Of a stretch of DNA of 64,000 bases, positions 17,715 through 27,380 are shown piece after piece. Position numbers and translations under genes: made by a program. Positions within the stretch are counted from its first letter, which is position 1, and the number at the start of each line of letters is the position of its first letter. Below the pieces are notes generated by a model. It searched no databases, was not told the origin of the DNA, and worked only from the letters and a program-made list of their open reading frames with translations. Origin of the DNA: Paenibacillus mangrovi (GTDB lineage Bacteria; Bacillota; Bacilli; Paenibacillales; Paenibacillaceae); the NCBI RefSeq assembly GCF_022898935.1, contig NZ_JALIRP010000003.1, forward strand, positions 372,001-436,000, in the 5' to 3' direction.

Positions 17715-19124
17715 CTAGCTCACGGTCGATGCGGCTGCAGGAATCGGCTCCGGATCTACAGGCGCTACAAGCGCATGCCGCTCCCAGGCCCGGCTTTTCC
17801 AGCGGAAATACATGATAACGGCGCGGGTCCATTCATCTGCGGCAATTGCGAGCCAGACTCCTGCCAGCCCCAGATGAAGATGGAAAATAAGGAAATACCC
17901 TAGTGGCAATGACATGCCCACCATCGAAATAAGTCCGATATAAACCGGGAACCGGGCATCACCGGAAGCGCGTAGGGAGTTGATGATGATAATGTTCACC
18001 GTACGTCCCGTTTCCAAAAGAATGCTGAGCAGAAGCACCTGCGCACCCATGTGGATAATGGCCATGTTATCCGTAAACAGACTCATTAAAGGAACGCGGA
18101 ACGCAATGATAACCAGATCGATGACGACCGTGGCGGCCAGCGCCCATTTTACGCTTTGGAACACCCTTGTATAGGCATCCTGATTGCGGCGCGAGCCGAC
18201 ATAATGGCCTACGATGATGGCCGTGCCCATACCGACCGCCATGCTTAACAGATAGATATACATCGAGATATTGACGGCATACTGCCGGGCAGCCATTGCC
18301 TCTGCTCCCAGGAAGGTCACATAGAACGTAAAAACAAGCTGGCAGGACTGATACACGAGACTTTCAAAAGCCGATGGGATGCCAATGCTCAGAATTTTGC
18401 GGACGTATTCTTTGGACAGACGGATGTAATATTTCCATTCTACCCGTACATCCATAACTCGGTACATCAGCCAAAAGAAGACGAGCAGGCACACCAGACG
18501 GCTGAATACCGTCGAAATAGCTGCACCTTCCACGCCCATGGCAGGAAAGCCCAGATGACCGAATATCAGCAGGTAGTTGCCGACCACGTGCAGTATATTC
18601 ATTAATAGGGATACGACCATCGATTCTTTGGTAAACCCATGAGTACGTATGGTTGCAGCGAGTGCATTAATCAGGGCCTGCAGGAAAATCCCGCCCCCAA
18701 CGATGCTCATATACGACTGTGCATAGTCATAAATTTCTCCTTGCACGTTCAAGAGGCGCAGCATATATCCGCCCAGTCCAAGAAATACAATGCTCAGGAT
18801 CAGGCCGACAGCCAAATTTAGTGTCAGCGCGTTTCCCGTCACCTGCGCGGCCTCGAGCTTTTTCTTGGAGCCCAAATACTGTGCCACAACGATGGCAGCC
18901 CCACTTCCAATGACTTCAAGCAGCAGAATGGCGATCGATATGATCTGGTTGGCGGCGCCCACTCCGGATACGGCGTTATCCGACACCGAGCTGATCATGA
19001 ACGTGTCCACAGTGCCCATCAGCATAAACAGGAACAGCTCAAGAAAGATCGGCCAGGTCAGACGAACAAGGCTGAGACGATTGGATTCTGACCGTTCGGA
19101 CGAATCATGGGTAGCTATAGTCAT
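17715..19124 (-). CDS. MATE-family multidrug/cation antiporter
   Basis: 469 residues with twelve hydrophobic segments in two similar halves. The first half opens with LTWPIFLELFLFMLMGTVDTFMIS, a classic MATE start, and contains VVAQYLGSKK; the second half carries AIIVGHYVGSRR at the equivalent place. These proteins expel cationic drugs in exchange for Na+ or H+ across the cytoplasmic membrane. It stands alone, 282 bp from the next leftward gene. GAAAGGTG precedes the ATG. The substrate is not predictable. Confidence 0.93.
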   Translation of the reverse strand: MTIATHDSSERSESNRLSLVRLTWPIFLELFLFMLMGTVDTFMISSVSDNAVSGVGAANQIISIAILLLEVIGSGAAIVVAQYLGSKKKLEAAQVTGNALTLNLAVGLILSIVFLGLGGYMLRLLNVQGEIYDYAQSYMSIVGGGIFLQALINALAATIRTHGFTKESMVVSLLMNILHVVGNYLLIFGHLGFPAMGVEGAAISTVFSRLVCLLVFFWLMYRVMDVRVEWKYYIRLSKEYVRKILSIGIPSAFESLVYQSCQLVFTFYVTFLGAEAMAARQYAVNISMYIYLLSMAVGMGTAIIVGHYVGSRRNQDAYTRVFQSVKWALAATVVIDLVIIAFRVPLMSLFTDNMAIIHMGAQVLLLSILLETGRTVNIIIINSLRASGDARFPVYIGLISMVGMSLPLGYFLIFHLHLGLAGVWLAIAADEWTRAVIMYFRWKSRAWERHALVAPVDPEPIPAAASTVS

Positions 19125-19371
19125 GAGTCAGAAATCACCTTTCTTCTATATAAAATTAACCTAGAGCAAAGGTATGTTAGCACACTTCACATCAAAATAC
19201 AGTCATTTCGTGTAAATTCAATTCAAGGATTTTGCAAAAAAAAAACGTCTATCGATGTAATTTCACAGAAGACAGACCGCGTTTAAATGTAGTTTTTCTT
19301 GCGATATCAGGATGCATTTCCCGGAAGATTATACTTTCTGATATCTAAAAAACATGAAAATAGCAGCAAAA

Positions 19372-19400
19372 AAGAGACTGCCTATACTTCAGCAGTCCCT
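19372..19400 (-). terminator. Terminator of the Bcr/CflA-type transporter gene
   Basis: On the minus strand GGGACTGC and GCAGTCTC form a stem over a ten-base loop and are followed directly by TTTTTT. It lies seven bases after the transporter stop codon. Confidence 0.75.
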
Positions 19401-19406
19401 TCCCTA

Positions 19407-20696
19407 TTATACTCCTTTGTTTTGTACACCTGATGCTTCTCCGTTGAATACCCTTCTTTTAGCTCCGCGGACCAGCAGCAGATAGCAAAGTACGGAAAAC
19501 AAATCTGCACCAGCGATGACAATGCCCATCGGAACCGCTGAAGTACCGCCGCCGATGCCTACCAGAGGACTGACAATGCCGCCGAAAATGTAGGATAGAA
19601 GCCCAAGCAATGCCGATGCGCTGCCTGCCGCATGTCCGTAATCCTGCAGTGCCAGCGAGGAGCCTGCGGTACCCACAATGCCGACGCAAGAGACAACGAT
19701 AAAGAGCGGTGGAAGAATCGCGGCAAGCGGCGCCTTCGCTATCAGCAAGACAAGCAGCGACATGCCTCCGACCGTTGCCAAGATGATGCCTGTTACAAGC
19801 AGCTTCTTCTCGCCGACCCGTCCGGCCAGGCGCCCCGTGATTTGTCCGGCTATAATGATGCCAAGACCATTCATCGCAAAAATCAGACTGAATACCTGCG
19901 GGCTTACGCCGTAAATATTTTGCAAAACAAACGGCGATCCCGAAATATAGGCAAACATAGCCGCCGTGATAAAGCCCGAACTGAGTGCAAGTCCCATAAA
20001 TTTGCGGTCCCGCATCAGAACGCCAAACGTCTTCAGCGTGTTCATGGTGCCGCCTCTGGAACGTTTTTCAGATGTGAGAGTCTCTGGTAATCCAAAGAGC
20101 ACCGACAGCAGCATGACAACTCCAATAGCCGCAAGCACGATAAAAACCCCGCGCCAGGAAGTCACCTTCAGCAGCTGCCCGCCTACAATCGGGGACAAGA
20201 TCGGAGCAGCGCCATTAACCAGCATGAGCATGGAAAAGAATTTGGTCAGCTCGGATCCGGAATACATGTCTCTGACGATCGCACGCGAAATCACGATTCC
20301 TGCCGAGCCTGCAATCCCCTGGATAAACCGCAGCATAATCAGCATTTCAATCGATGTGCTGAATGCACATAATAAAGATGAAATACCGTAAACCGCCATG
20401 CCGATCAGCAGCGGAATGCGCCGCCCGCGCACATCACTTAAAGGACCGGCGAACAATTGGCCCACCGCGAGTCCGATCAGACATGAAGTCAGGCTTAGCT
20501 GCGTCAGTGATATCGTTGTATGCATCGTATCCGCCAGGCTTGGCAGCGAAGGCAGATACATATCCAGCGAAAATGGACCAAATGCAGATAATGCTCCCAG
20601 CAAGATAATCATCCACAGCTGGCTTGTGCTTGGACGTGCGGGCCTAGCTTCCGGTAAACTGTCCTGATTTGGGACAGCGTGTGTTTGTTTATTCAT
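19407..20696 (-). CDS. Bcr/CflA-type multidrug efflux transporter (MFS)
   Basis: 429 residues with twelve predicted membrane helices. It has the drug:H+ antiporter features of the Bcr/CflA subfamily: FGPFSLDMYLPSLP in helix 1, the loop-2 motif GPLSDVRGRRIPLL and RFIQGIAGSAGIVISRAIVRD in helix 4-5. This subfamily pumps bicyclomycin, chloramphenicol or sulfonamides in other bacteria; the actual substrate here is unknown. It starts 41 bp after the small flavin-type gene, so the two are probably cotranscribed, and ends at its own terminator. Confidence 0.92.
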   Translation of the reverse strand: MNKQTHAVPNQDSLPEARPARPSTSQLWMIILLGALSAFGPFSLDMYLPSLPSLADTMHTTISLTQLSLTSCLIGLAVGQLFAGPLSDVRGRRIPLLIGMAVYGISSLLCAFSTSIEMLIMLRFIQGIAGSAGIVISRAIVRDMYSGSELTKFFSMLMLVNGAAPILSPIVGGQLLKVTSWRGVFIVLAAIGVVMLLSVLFGLPETLTSEKRSRGGTMNTLKTFGVLMRDRKFMGLALSSGFITAAMFAYISGSPFVLQNIYGVSPQVFSLIFAMNGLGIIIAGQITGRLAGRVGEKKLLVTGIILATVGGMSLLVLLIAKAPLAAILPPLFIVVSCVGIVGTAGSSLALQDYGHAAGSASALLGLLSYIFGGIVSPLVGIGGGTSAVPMGIVIAGADLFSVLCYLLLVRGAKRRVFNGEASGVQNKGV

Positions 20697-20737
20697 AACA
20701 ATGTCCTTGTTCCCCCTTATAACCTCTACAGCTGCAT

Positions 20738-21208
20738 TTATAGGAGCAATTCTGCCAGTGTTTCATGCCATCGCCGGAGGACCGACTCTCCATCTTTCAG
20801 CTCGATCTGCATTCCTGTGGTGATATCCGCATATTGTGCTATGTCGGATCGGACCGAAATGATCTCAGCCTCAAATCGTTCACGCGGATGTTCGGCATCA
20901 GGTAGTACAGGCAAGAGCTTCAGTGACAGCTTGATGTAATGGGCTGCTCCCGCATAAACGAAGGCTAAAGTAGCCTTTTCCGAACGAATCATGTTGCGCG
21001 CCGTTGTCGTTCCGGGCCATATGGCCAATCTCACGCACCTTGAATCCAAGGCGACGATTTCGCCCACACTGATCATGGCTGTATGAGGCCATCCTTCTTC
21101 CGTCACGGTCATCAGCATCATGGCTTCATGCTGCTTGGTCTCGAGGTTCCTTCCGTTCAGCAGTTTGTACAGCTCCTCGGACAGATCACCGTTTGGCATC
21201 TGCTTCAT
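20738..21208 (-). CDS. Pyridoxamine 5'-phosphate oxidase-like (split-barrel FMN) family protein
   Basis: 156 residues, a single small domain. The pattern MMLMTVTEEGWPHTAMISVGEIVA (strand, turn, strand), then VRLAIWPGTTTARNMIRSEKATLAFV, matches the FMN-binding split barrel of pyridoxamine-phosphate-oxidase-like proteins. The Arg/Asn/Met helix after the second strand is typical. AAGGAGGT lies nine bases before the ATG. It is probably the first gene of a pair with the drug exporter downstream. FMN binding is inferred from the fold and activity is unknown. Confidence 0.8.
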   Translation of the reverse strand: MKQMPNGDLSEELYKLLNGRNLETKQHEAMMLMTVTEEGWPHTAMISVGEIVALDSRCVRLAIWPGTTTARNMIRSEKATLAFVYAGAAHYIKLSLKLLPVLPDAEHPRERFEAEIISVRSDIAQYADITTGMQIELKDGESVLRRWHETLAELLL

Positions 21209-21350
21209 AGGTTGGATACCTCCTTTTCTTTTTTGTTTTCATTATATTGTAACTTATTTTGCGCTTGAAAAAGAACCCTGAAATTATTCATATGATAGAT
21301 CAAGCTGGATAAAGACAATACGGAAAATGTTCTCGGCCGGAAGTTAACAA

Positions 21351-21378
21351 AAAGCCGGATCCAATGGATCCGGCTTTC
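21351..21378 (-). terminator. Terminator of the large stalk-repeat protein gene
   Basis: AAAGCCGGATCC and GGATCCGGCTTT form a 12-bp perfect stem with a three- to four-base loop, followed by TTTTTG on the minus strand. Confidence 0.85.
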
Positions 21379-21390
21379 TTTTACACTTGA

Positions 21391-24300
21391 TTAAGGCTTT
21401 ATTGGTTGTTTCTTTCCCTGCACATCTGCGGCTTCTGAATCGGTCTTGGCAACGGTAACCGGAATAGGGTCAGACAAAACACTCTTCTTGTCGCCAATGC
21501 TAAGAATGTAGATATTATAGGAATTTTTGTCACTCAGTCGCTTTCCGTTAACATCTTTATCTTCAGCCGTAAATGTAACTGTATAGTCTTCATCTACCTT
21601 TACAGTTTTCATATTCGAATCAGATTTACTTTTAACAGCGGCGGTTTTCAGACTGAAATCTTTGAGCGTTGTCGGAACGACCATCACGACATATTTTTGA
21701 ACCTGGCTGGCATTGGCAGGCTTCTTAAAAGCCACATCAATGGCGCCATTATTCCACTTTGCCGTTATATTCGTAGGAACAGTCGTCTTGTCTATTAATG
21801 TGACATTTGCCGGTTCCGACAATACGCTTTTTCCTTTTGTGGCCACAGACAGGACATAGATCTTGTAAGGGGTCTCTTCAGTTAAAGCTTTGCCTCCAGT
21901 ATCTTTCGTCGTGTCGCTCATCGCCTGATTATATTCTTTTCCTCCGGCGGTCACTGAGGTATAGCTGTCTGATGCCACCTTCAGCGCATTATCTACGGTA
22001 AGGTTTGTTCCCCCTGACACAAAGAAAATGCGATATTCTCCTATCCCTTTTTCGTCAACCGCAGGGGTGAAGGAGATCTTCATATCCTTGCCATTATGCT
22101 CATCACCAGCATCACTCGCTACTAAGTTGGTTACCGGGTTAACCGGAACTACAGGATCCGGAACGGGCGTATCGAGTGTGATCGGACCAGAAGCAGGCGA
22201 GAGCGCATAATTGTTGTGATTCCCAACAGAAAGGACATAAACCTTGTAGGAGAATCCATTACTAATCTGAGCTCCATCGGTATCTATTGCCTTACCGTCC
22301 AAGATAACTTCATAGCTGTCCTTTTTGTCATTTGTGACGTTCGAATAAGAGCTGGTCAAATTCGCTGCAACTTTTTCATTAAAGCTGCCCGTTGCGGAAG
22401 ACTTCACCACCATGATTCGGTACTCTTTAATGTCATTGTCGTTATCTGCGCGGGTAAAGGATACCTGCAGATCGCTGCCATTATTGTTGTCTCCGATATC
22501 TTTCACGCTGACATTTTTAGCAGGTCCCACGGAGTAGCTTTGTGACAAGCTTATGACCGGGGACGCGGAAGACAATGCATTATTTACATCGCTGGTAGTT
22601 CCTACGGATAAGACAAATACTTGGTAATCAACACCACTCTTAATAAATCCACCGTTTATATCCTTTGAATCCGCAGAAAGTTTCAGGGTAATATCGGAGC
22701 CCGTTTTGCTGACAGCTGTGTAATTCTCTCTGGATACGGCATTGGCATCTGTCAGGTTAAAGTAGCTGGCATCCGAAGCCTTCACCACCATGATCCGGTA
22801 TTCTTTGATGTTTTGTTCTCCATTCGCACGGGTGAACGAAACCTGCAGGTCGCGGCCGTCTCCGTTATCGGCGACATCGCTGACAGTTACGTTGGTCGCC
22901 TTAGGCACAGTCGCATTTTCCGACAGCGTAATGGGAGAGGAATAAGTAGACAGTGCATTCGTGCCATATGCACCTACCGAGAGTACAAACACACGATAGC
23001 TGATACCGCTTTGAATCGGTTTGCCATCCACGTCATTTGCACCCTGAGCGAGCGTTTGAGTAATGTTAGAACCTGTTTTGCTAACGGATGTGTAATTCGA
23101 ACTGGACACGGCATTAGCTTTGGTTACGTTGAAATTACTCACATCCGATGCCTTCACCACCATAATCCGGTAACCGCTCAAATTACTTTCGTCAGCTGCA
23201 CGCGTGAATGAAACTCGCAGGTCACGGCCGTCCCCGAAATCGGAAACATCGCTGACAGTTACGCTGGTCGCCGGAGCTACACTCGAATTCCCCGACAGGG
23301 TAATGGCTGAAGACGAAGAAGACAACGCGTTATTGCCGTAATATCCGCTCGAGGCTACGGATAGGACAAATACTCTGTATTTCACACCATTTTGGATCAG
23401 CTTTCCACTTACATCTCTGGCACCGGAAGAAAGTGTTTGATTGATGTTATTGCCGGTCTTGCTGACCCGGGTATAATAGCTGCTGGAGACCGCATTGGCG
23501 GTAGAGAGATCGAAGTAGTAGGCATCCGAATCCTGCACTACCATAATCCGGTATTCGCTGATATTGGATTCATTATTCGCACGCGTAAACGTAACGCGCA
23601 GGTCACGGCCGTCTCCATTATCAGCAACATCGCTGACACCCACGCTAGTCGCCGGGTATACACTCGAATTCGCTGAAAGGCTAATCACCGGAGAATAAGA
23701 AGACAGCGCATTCGTACTGTATGAACCTACAGAGAGTACAAATACCCGATAGCTGACACCATTACGGATAATTTGGCCATCCACGTCTCTTGCTCCTGAG
23801 GACAGCGTTTGGGTAATGTTATAGCCGGTTTTGCTGACAGATGTGTAATTCGAGCTGGATACAGCGTTCGCTGATGACAAGTCAAAATAGTTAGCATCCG
23901 AAGCCTTCACCACCATGATCCGGTAGCCATACAGATTGCTTTCATCAGACGCTCGCGTAAAGGAAACGCGCAGATCACGGCCGTCGCCATAATCGGAAAC
24001 ATCGCTGACACTAACGTTTGTAGCTGCATTTACATCCGTATTTCCGTACAAGACAATGGAAGACGAAGGCGCCGAAAGCGCATAGTTTCCAGAATAGCTT
24101 CCTGTTCCTACGGCCATCACGAATACACGATAGACAACGCCTGGATTAATCAGGGATCCATCCACATCTCTCGCTCCGGAGGACAGGGTCTGGTTAATGT
24201 TGTATCCTGTTTTGCTGACGACAGAATAATAAGAGCTGGATACGCTGGTCGCTGTAGACAGATTAAAGCTGTCCGCCTTGCTGTCCTTCACAACGAAAAT

Positions 24301-25605
24301 CCGGTATGAGCCAACTCGGGATTCGTCGGATGATTTGTTGAAACGCACCATCAAATCACGGCCATCGCCATAGTTGCTCACATCCTCTACCTTGGTAATG
24401 ACAGGAGCACCAATCACACTCGCTGTCAGCGTGAACGAAGCAGACGCTGAGGAAAGCTGGTTCGTTGTATTCGAGCCGCTGGCAACGGAAAGTACAAAAA
24501 CGGTATAAGATACGCCATTTTTAATATATTCGCCGGAGGTATCTCTAGTCGATGAGCTTAATGTCGTGGTTACCGTTGTACTGCTGGTTTTGCTTACTGT
24601 CGTATAATTGGAGCTTGCAAGCGCACTCGCGGTATTGAGATTGAAGCTGCCCGCATCCTTGGTCTTCACAACCATGACACGGTAGTTCTGGATATTGCTT
24701 GTGTTTTGCGGCTGGTTGAAGCTGACCGATAGATCGCGACCGTCACCATAATCATTGACATCACTCGCTTTTACGTTGGAAACGGAACTTACCGGTGATG
24801 CGCTGCTGAGTGTAACCGATTGGGACACGCCGGAAAGGGCGTTTGAGCCTCTTTTGCCGACCGACAATACGTATACACTGTAAGACTGGTTATTCTTCAG
24901 AACATCGCCGTTTACGTCTCTCGACTGGGACGATAAGGTAACAAGCGGATCAATCCCGGACGGCTGCACCGATGTATAATGTCCGGTGGAAATCGCCTGA
25001 GAAAGGTTAAATCCATAAGCATTCGCAGACTTAACGACCAGAACGCGGTATTCACTGATATTCGATTCACGCTGTACTTTCGGGAAGCTTACTTCTAGGT
25101 CGCGGCCGTCGCCGTTTCTGCCTACAATCCGTGCGGAAACGTAAGAAACGGCATTCACATTTGTATCAGAAGTCAAAATGCTTACCGTCTGTGTCGCTTG
25201 ATTCCACAGCACCTGCGCACCAAGCGTTTCGCTCACGAAGCGCACAGGCACCATCGTGGTTCCATACAAGTTTTGCGCAGGCACATCCAGCGCTACCTTT
25301 TGATTATTGACAGTAGCTGTCTGGGCACCGATTTTGAGTACGATCGTAATGTCATCACGGATGGCTGTTACCGTACTCGTTTTTTGGTTCCACAGAACCT
25401 CGGCGTCAAACGCCTCAAAAATGGCTCTCATCGGCAGCATGGTCCTGCCTTTTACCATCGTGGGCGCCTGCAGCGGATTCAGTTTGACTCCATCTACATA
25501 CACACTGATCTTTTTTGCGGCTGCGGCTCCCTCTACCTGCGCAGGCTGCAGAGAAAATGAAACAACCATCAGCACCGCCACAAGCATAACCCAAAGCTTT
25601 TTCAC
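21391..25605 (-). CDS. Secreted stalk-domain protein with ten ~118-residue FN3-like repeats
   Basis: About 1404 residues from a GTG at 25603-25605. AGGAGGAG lies just upstream and would be inside the coding part if the earlier ATG were used. A signal peptide (KK, hydrophobic core, PAQVEG) leads into a copper-amine-oxidase N-terminal 'stalk' domain (residues ~30-150) with its two LPMRAIFEAFDAEVLWNQ / VPVRFVSETLGAQVLWNQ units. Ten tandem repeats follow. Each begins with an acidic Gly-rich loop (YGDGRDLRVSF in the best copies), then YRIMVV, SSSNYTSVSK and FVLSVG, as in a fibronectin-III-like fold. Copies 4-7 are most alike; copies 8-10 drift (NNGSDL, HNGKDM, NNGAID). No cell-wall anchor motif is present. 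A surface or extracellular role is likely. Confidence 0.88.
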   Translation of the reverse strand: MKKLWVMLVAVLMVVSFSLQPAQVEGAAAAKKISVYVDGVKLNPLQAPTMVKGRTMLPMRAIFEAFDAEVLWNQKTSTVTAIRDDITIVLKIGAQTATVNNQKVALDVPAQNLYGTTMVPVRFVSETLGAQVLWNQATQTVSILTSDTNVNAVSYVSARIVGRNGDGRDLEVSFPKVQRESNISEYRVLVVKSANAYGFNLSQAISTGHYTSVQPSGIDPLVTLSSQSRDVNGDVLKNNQSYSVYVLSVGKRGSNALSGVSQSVTLSSASPVSSVSNVKASDVNDYGDGRDLSVSFNQPQNTSNIQNYRVMVVKTKDAGSFNLNTASALASSNYTTVSKTSSTTVTTTLSSSTRDTSGEYIKNGVSYTVFVLSVASGSNTTNQLSSASASFTLTASVIGAPVITKVEDVSNYGDGRDLMVRFNKSSDESRVGSYRIFVVKDSKADSFNLSTATSVSSSYYSVVSKTGYNINQTLSSGARDVDGSLINPGVVYRVFVMAVGTGSYSGNYALSAPSSSIVLYGNTDVNAATNVSVSDVSDYGDGRDLRVSFTRASDESNLYGYRIMVVKASDANYFDLSSANAVSSSNYTSVSKTGYNITQTLSSGARDVDGQIIRNGVSYRVFVLSVGSYSTNALSSYSPVISLSANSSVYPATSVGVSDVADNGDGRDLRVTFTRANNESNISEYRIMVVQDSDAYYFDLSTANAVSSSYYTRVSKTGNNINQTLSSGARDVSGKLIQNGVKYRVFVLSVASSGYYGNNALSSSSSAITLSGNSSVAPATSVTVSDVSDFGDGRDLRVSFTRAADESNLSGYRIMVVKASDVSNFNVTKANAVSSSNYTSVSKTGSNITQTLAQGANDVDGKPIQSGISYRVFVLSVGAYGTNALSTYSSPITLSENATVPKATNVTVSDVADNGDGRDLQVSFTRANGEQNIKEYRIMVVKASDASYFNLTDANAVSRENYTAVSKTGSDITLKLSADSKDINGGFIKSGVDYQVFVLSVGTTSDVNNALSSASPVISLSQSYSVGPAKNVSVKDIGDNNNGSDLQVSFTRADNDNDIKEYRIMVVKSSATGSFNEKVAANLTSSYSNVTNDKKDSYEVILDGKAIDTDGAQISNGFSYKVYVLSVGNHNNYALSPASGPITLDTPVPDPVVPVNPVTNLVASDAGDEHNGKDMKISFTPAVDEKGIGEYRIFFVSGGTNLTVDNALKVASDSYTSVTAGGKEYNQAMSDTTKDTGGKALTEETPYKIYVLSVATKGKSVLSEPANVTLIDKTTVPTNITAKWNNGAIDVAFKKPANASQVQKYVVMVVPTTLKDFSLKTAAVKSKSDSNMKTVKVDEDYTVTFTAEDKDVNGKRLSDKNSYNIYILSIGDKKSVLSDPIPVTVAKTDSEAADVQGKKQPIKP

Positions 25606-25709
25606 GATTCTCCTCCTCATATATTCCTGTAATAAATAGCTACACTTATTTGACGAGAGAATGAGCAGAAATGTTTTCCATTTTTTAAAAAATAAATTAG
25701 TATAATCTT

Positions 25710-25738
25710 AAAAAAGGGCACAGCATATGCTGCGCCTT
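25710..25738 (-). terminator. Terminator of the catalase gene
   Basis: On the minus strand AAGGCGCAGC and GCTGTGCCCTT pair around ATAT and run straight into TTTTTT. It lies about 30 bp after the catalase stop codon. Confidence 0.75.
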
Positions 25739-25766
25739 CTGTAGATGTTATAGTTCTTACTCCATA

Positions 25767-27221
25767 TTATGACAAGCGGGACAGGAACGGTGCCAAATCA
25801 ACCTGAAGGGCGTCTGCCAGGCCTTTGCCCAGCTCTTCATCCGCGCGGTAGAAGTTGCAGATGGCAAGCAGTTTGGTCTGTTCGGATACATTCTGCAAAT
25901 CGGCAGCCAGATTGCTTACCAGAGTTGCCTGAACCTCCGGCGTATATTTACGGAATACTTGACCGGCCTGGCCAAAATCATTCGGCTTATTGATCTTTTC
26001 CCGGGAGATCACACCTTGTACGGGCTGTGGTACATCACGGTATGCCGGATCTTCCTTCGGCGCGTCCTGATAACGGTTCGGTTCATAGTTAATCCGGTCC
26101 GTTTGCTGTTTGAACGGCATGGCTCCGTCACGCTGATTGTTGCTTACCTGCGCGAACGGGCAGTTAATCGGAAGCTGCAGATAGTTGGGTCCAATGCGGT
26201 GGCGCTGGGTGTCGGAGTAGGAGAACAACCGTCCCTGCAGCAGTTTATCCTCCGACGGCTCGATACCCGGTACCAATACACCCGGATTGAATCCTACTGA
26301 TTCCGTTTCCGCAAAAACATTGTCCGGATTGCGGTTCAGCGTCATCGTCCCCACCAGCTGGTAAGGAATATCCTCTTCGAACCAGTCCTTCGTAGCATCC
26401 AGCGGATTGAAATCAAAGCTGTCCAGATCGGCAGGGTCAAGCACCTGTACATACAGATCCCACTCCGGATAGTCTCCGCGCTCGATCGCTTCATATAGAT
26501 CACGGCTGGCATGGTTAAAATCGCTGGCCTGAATCGCCGATGCTTCTGCGCCACTCAAATTTTTAACGCCCTGCTTCGGAACCCAGCGCAGCTTCACGTA
26601 TACCGTATTGCCAAACTGGTTGATCCATTTGTAAGAATGGACGCTCGAGCCGCGCATTTGGCGGTAATTGGCCGGAATGCCTTCATCCGTGAACAGATGC
26701 ACCATCATGTTCGTAGATTCGGGTGTCAGCGACATAAAGTCCCAGTAACGGTCCGGGTCTTGAATGTTCGTGCGCGGATCCGGCTTGAGTGAGTGAACCA
26801 TATCCGGAAACTTCATCGCGTCGCGGATAAAGAATATCGGCAGGTTATTGCCGACAAAATCATAGTTCCCTTCCTCCGTATAGAACTTGACCGCGAAACC
26901 ACGCGGATCTCGCAGCGTCTCCGGAGAATGCTGACCGTGAATAACCGTGGAGAAGCGGGCAAACACCGACGTTTCCTGTCCCTCATTTTGCAAAAAAACC
27001 GCCTTCGTGTAGCGCTTCATGCTGTTCGTCAGCTTGAACACACCATGCGCACCCGCTCCCCGGGCATGAACAACACGCTCCGGCACACGTTCACGGTCAA
27101 AATGGGCCAGCTTCTCCAGAAGCTGATAGTCCTCCAGCAGTGTAGGTCCGTTCTGCCCTGCCGTTCTGGAATTCTGATTATCACCGATGGGAACACCCTG
27201 GTTGGTCGTGAGTTTTGTCAT
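25767..27221 (-). CDS. Monofunctional haem catalase (KatA/KatX-like)
   Basis: 484 residues; detoxifies hydrogen peroxide in the cytoplasm. Catalase motifs are complete: FDRERVPERVVHARGAGAHG with the distal His, the Asn within DFVGNNLPIFFIRD, and RLFSYSDTQRHR with the proximal Tyr haem ligand. Length fits small-subunit catalases. Of two nearby ATGs, 27221 is better spaced from AGGAGGAG than 27227, and its product starts like other Bacillales catalases. The upstream region holds two perfect PerR boxes, so peroxide induction is very likely. It is monocistronic. Some stretches (the MRGSSVHSYKWIN segment) look closer to the spore-type KatX than to vegetative KatA. Confidence 0.95.
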   Translation of the reverse strand: MTKLTTNQGVPIGDNQNSRTAGQNGPTLLEDYQLLEKLAHFDRERVPERVVHARGAGAHGVFKLTNSMKRYTKAVFLQNEGQETSVFARFSTVIHGQHSPETLRDPRGFAVKFYTEEGNYDFVGNNLPIFFIRDAMKFPDMVHSLKPDPRTNIQDPDRYWDFMSLTPESTNMMVHLFTDEGIPANYRQMRGSSVHSYKWINQFGNTVYVKLRWVPKQGVKNLSGAEASAIQASDFNHASRDLYEAIERGDYPEWDLYVQVLDPADLDSFDFNPLDATKDWFEEDIPYQLVGTMTLNRNPDNVFAETESVGFNPGVLVPGIEPSEDKLLQGRLFSYSDTQRHRIGPNYLQLPINCPFAQVSNNQRDGAMPFKQQTDRINYEPNRYQDAPKEDPAYRDVPQPVQGVISREKINKPNDFGQAGQVFRKYTPEVQATLVSNLAADLQNVSEQTKLLAICNFYRADEELGKGLADALQVDLAPFLSRLS

Positions 27222-27251
27222 AATCATATCTCCTCCTCAAATTTATATAAA

Positions 27252-27266
27252 TTAGAATAATTCTAA
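27252..27266. promoter_or_regulatory. PerR box 1 (perfect palindrome)
   Basis: TTAGAATAATTCTAA fits the PerR operator consensus TTANAATNNTTNTAA at every fixed position and is a perfect inverted repeat. It lies 31 bp upstream of the catalase start, where bound PerR would block transcription until peroxide oxidises it. Confidence 0.88.
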
Positions 27267-27318
27267 ATAACTGATGTGATTCATTGTAATGTAACTGCTA
27301 TTAAAAATCAATATTAAA

Positions 27319-27333
27319 TTATAATTATTATAA
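27319..27333. promoter_or_regulatory. PerR box 2, overlapping the likely catalase -10 box
   Basis: TTATAATTATTATAA also fits TTANAATNNTTNTAA fully. On the minus strand it contains TATAAT (27327-27332), with TTGAAC at 27348-27353 as a possible -35 box 15 bases away. In this AT-rich spacer a chance match is possible, so it is less certain than box 1. Confidence 0.6.
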
Positions 27334-27380
27334 TATAACTAATAATATGTTCAATTTCTCAAGGTTATGCTCCTAGTAAC

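Noticed and set aside
19220..19260. A-run and weak hairpin upstream of the MATE gene as terminator or riboswitch
   Set aside because: Only four to five base pairs can form and the gene order gives it no clear role.
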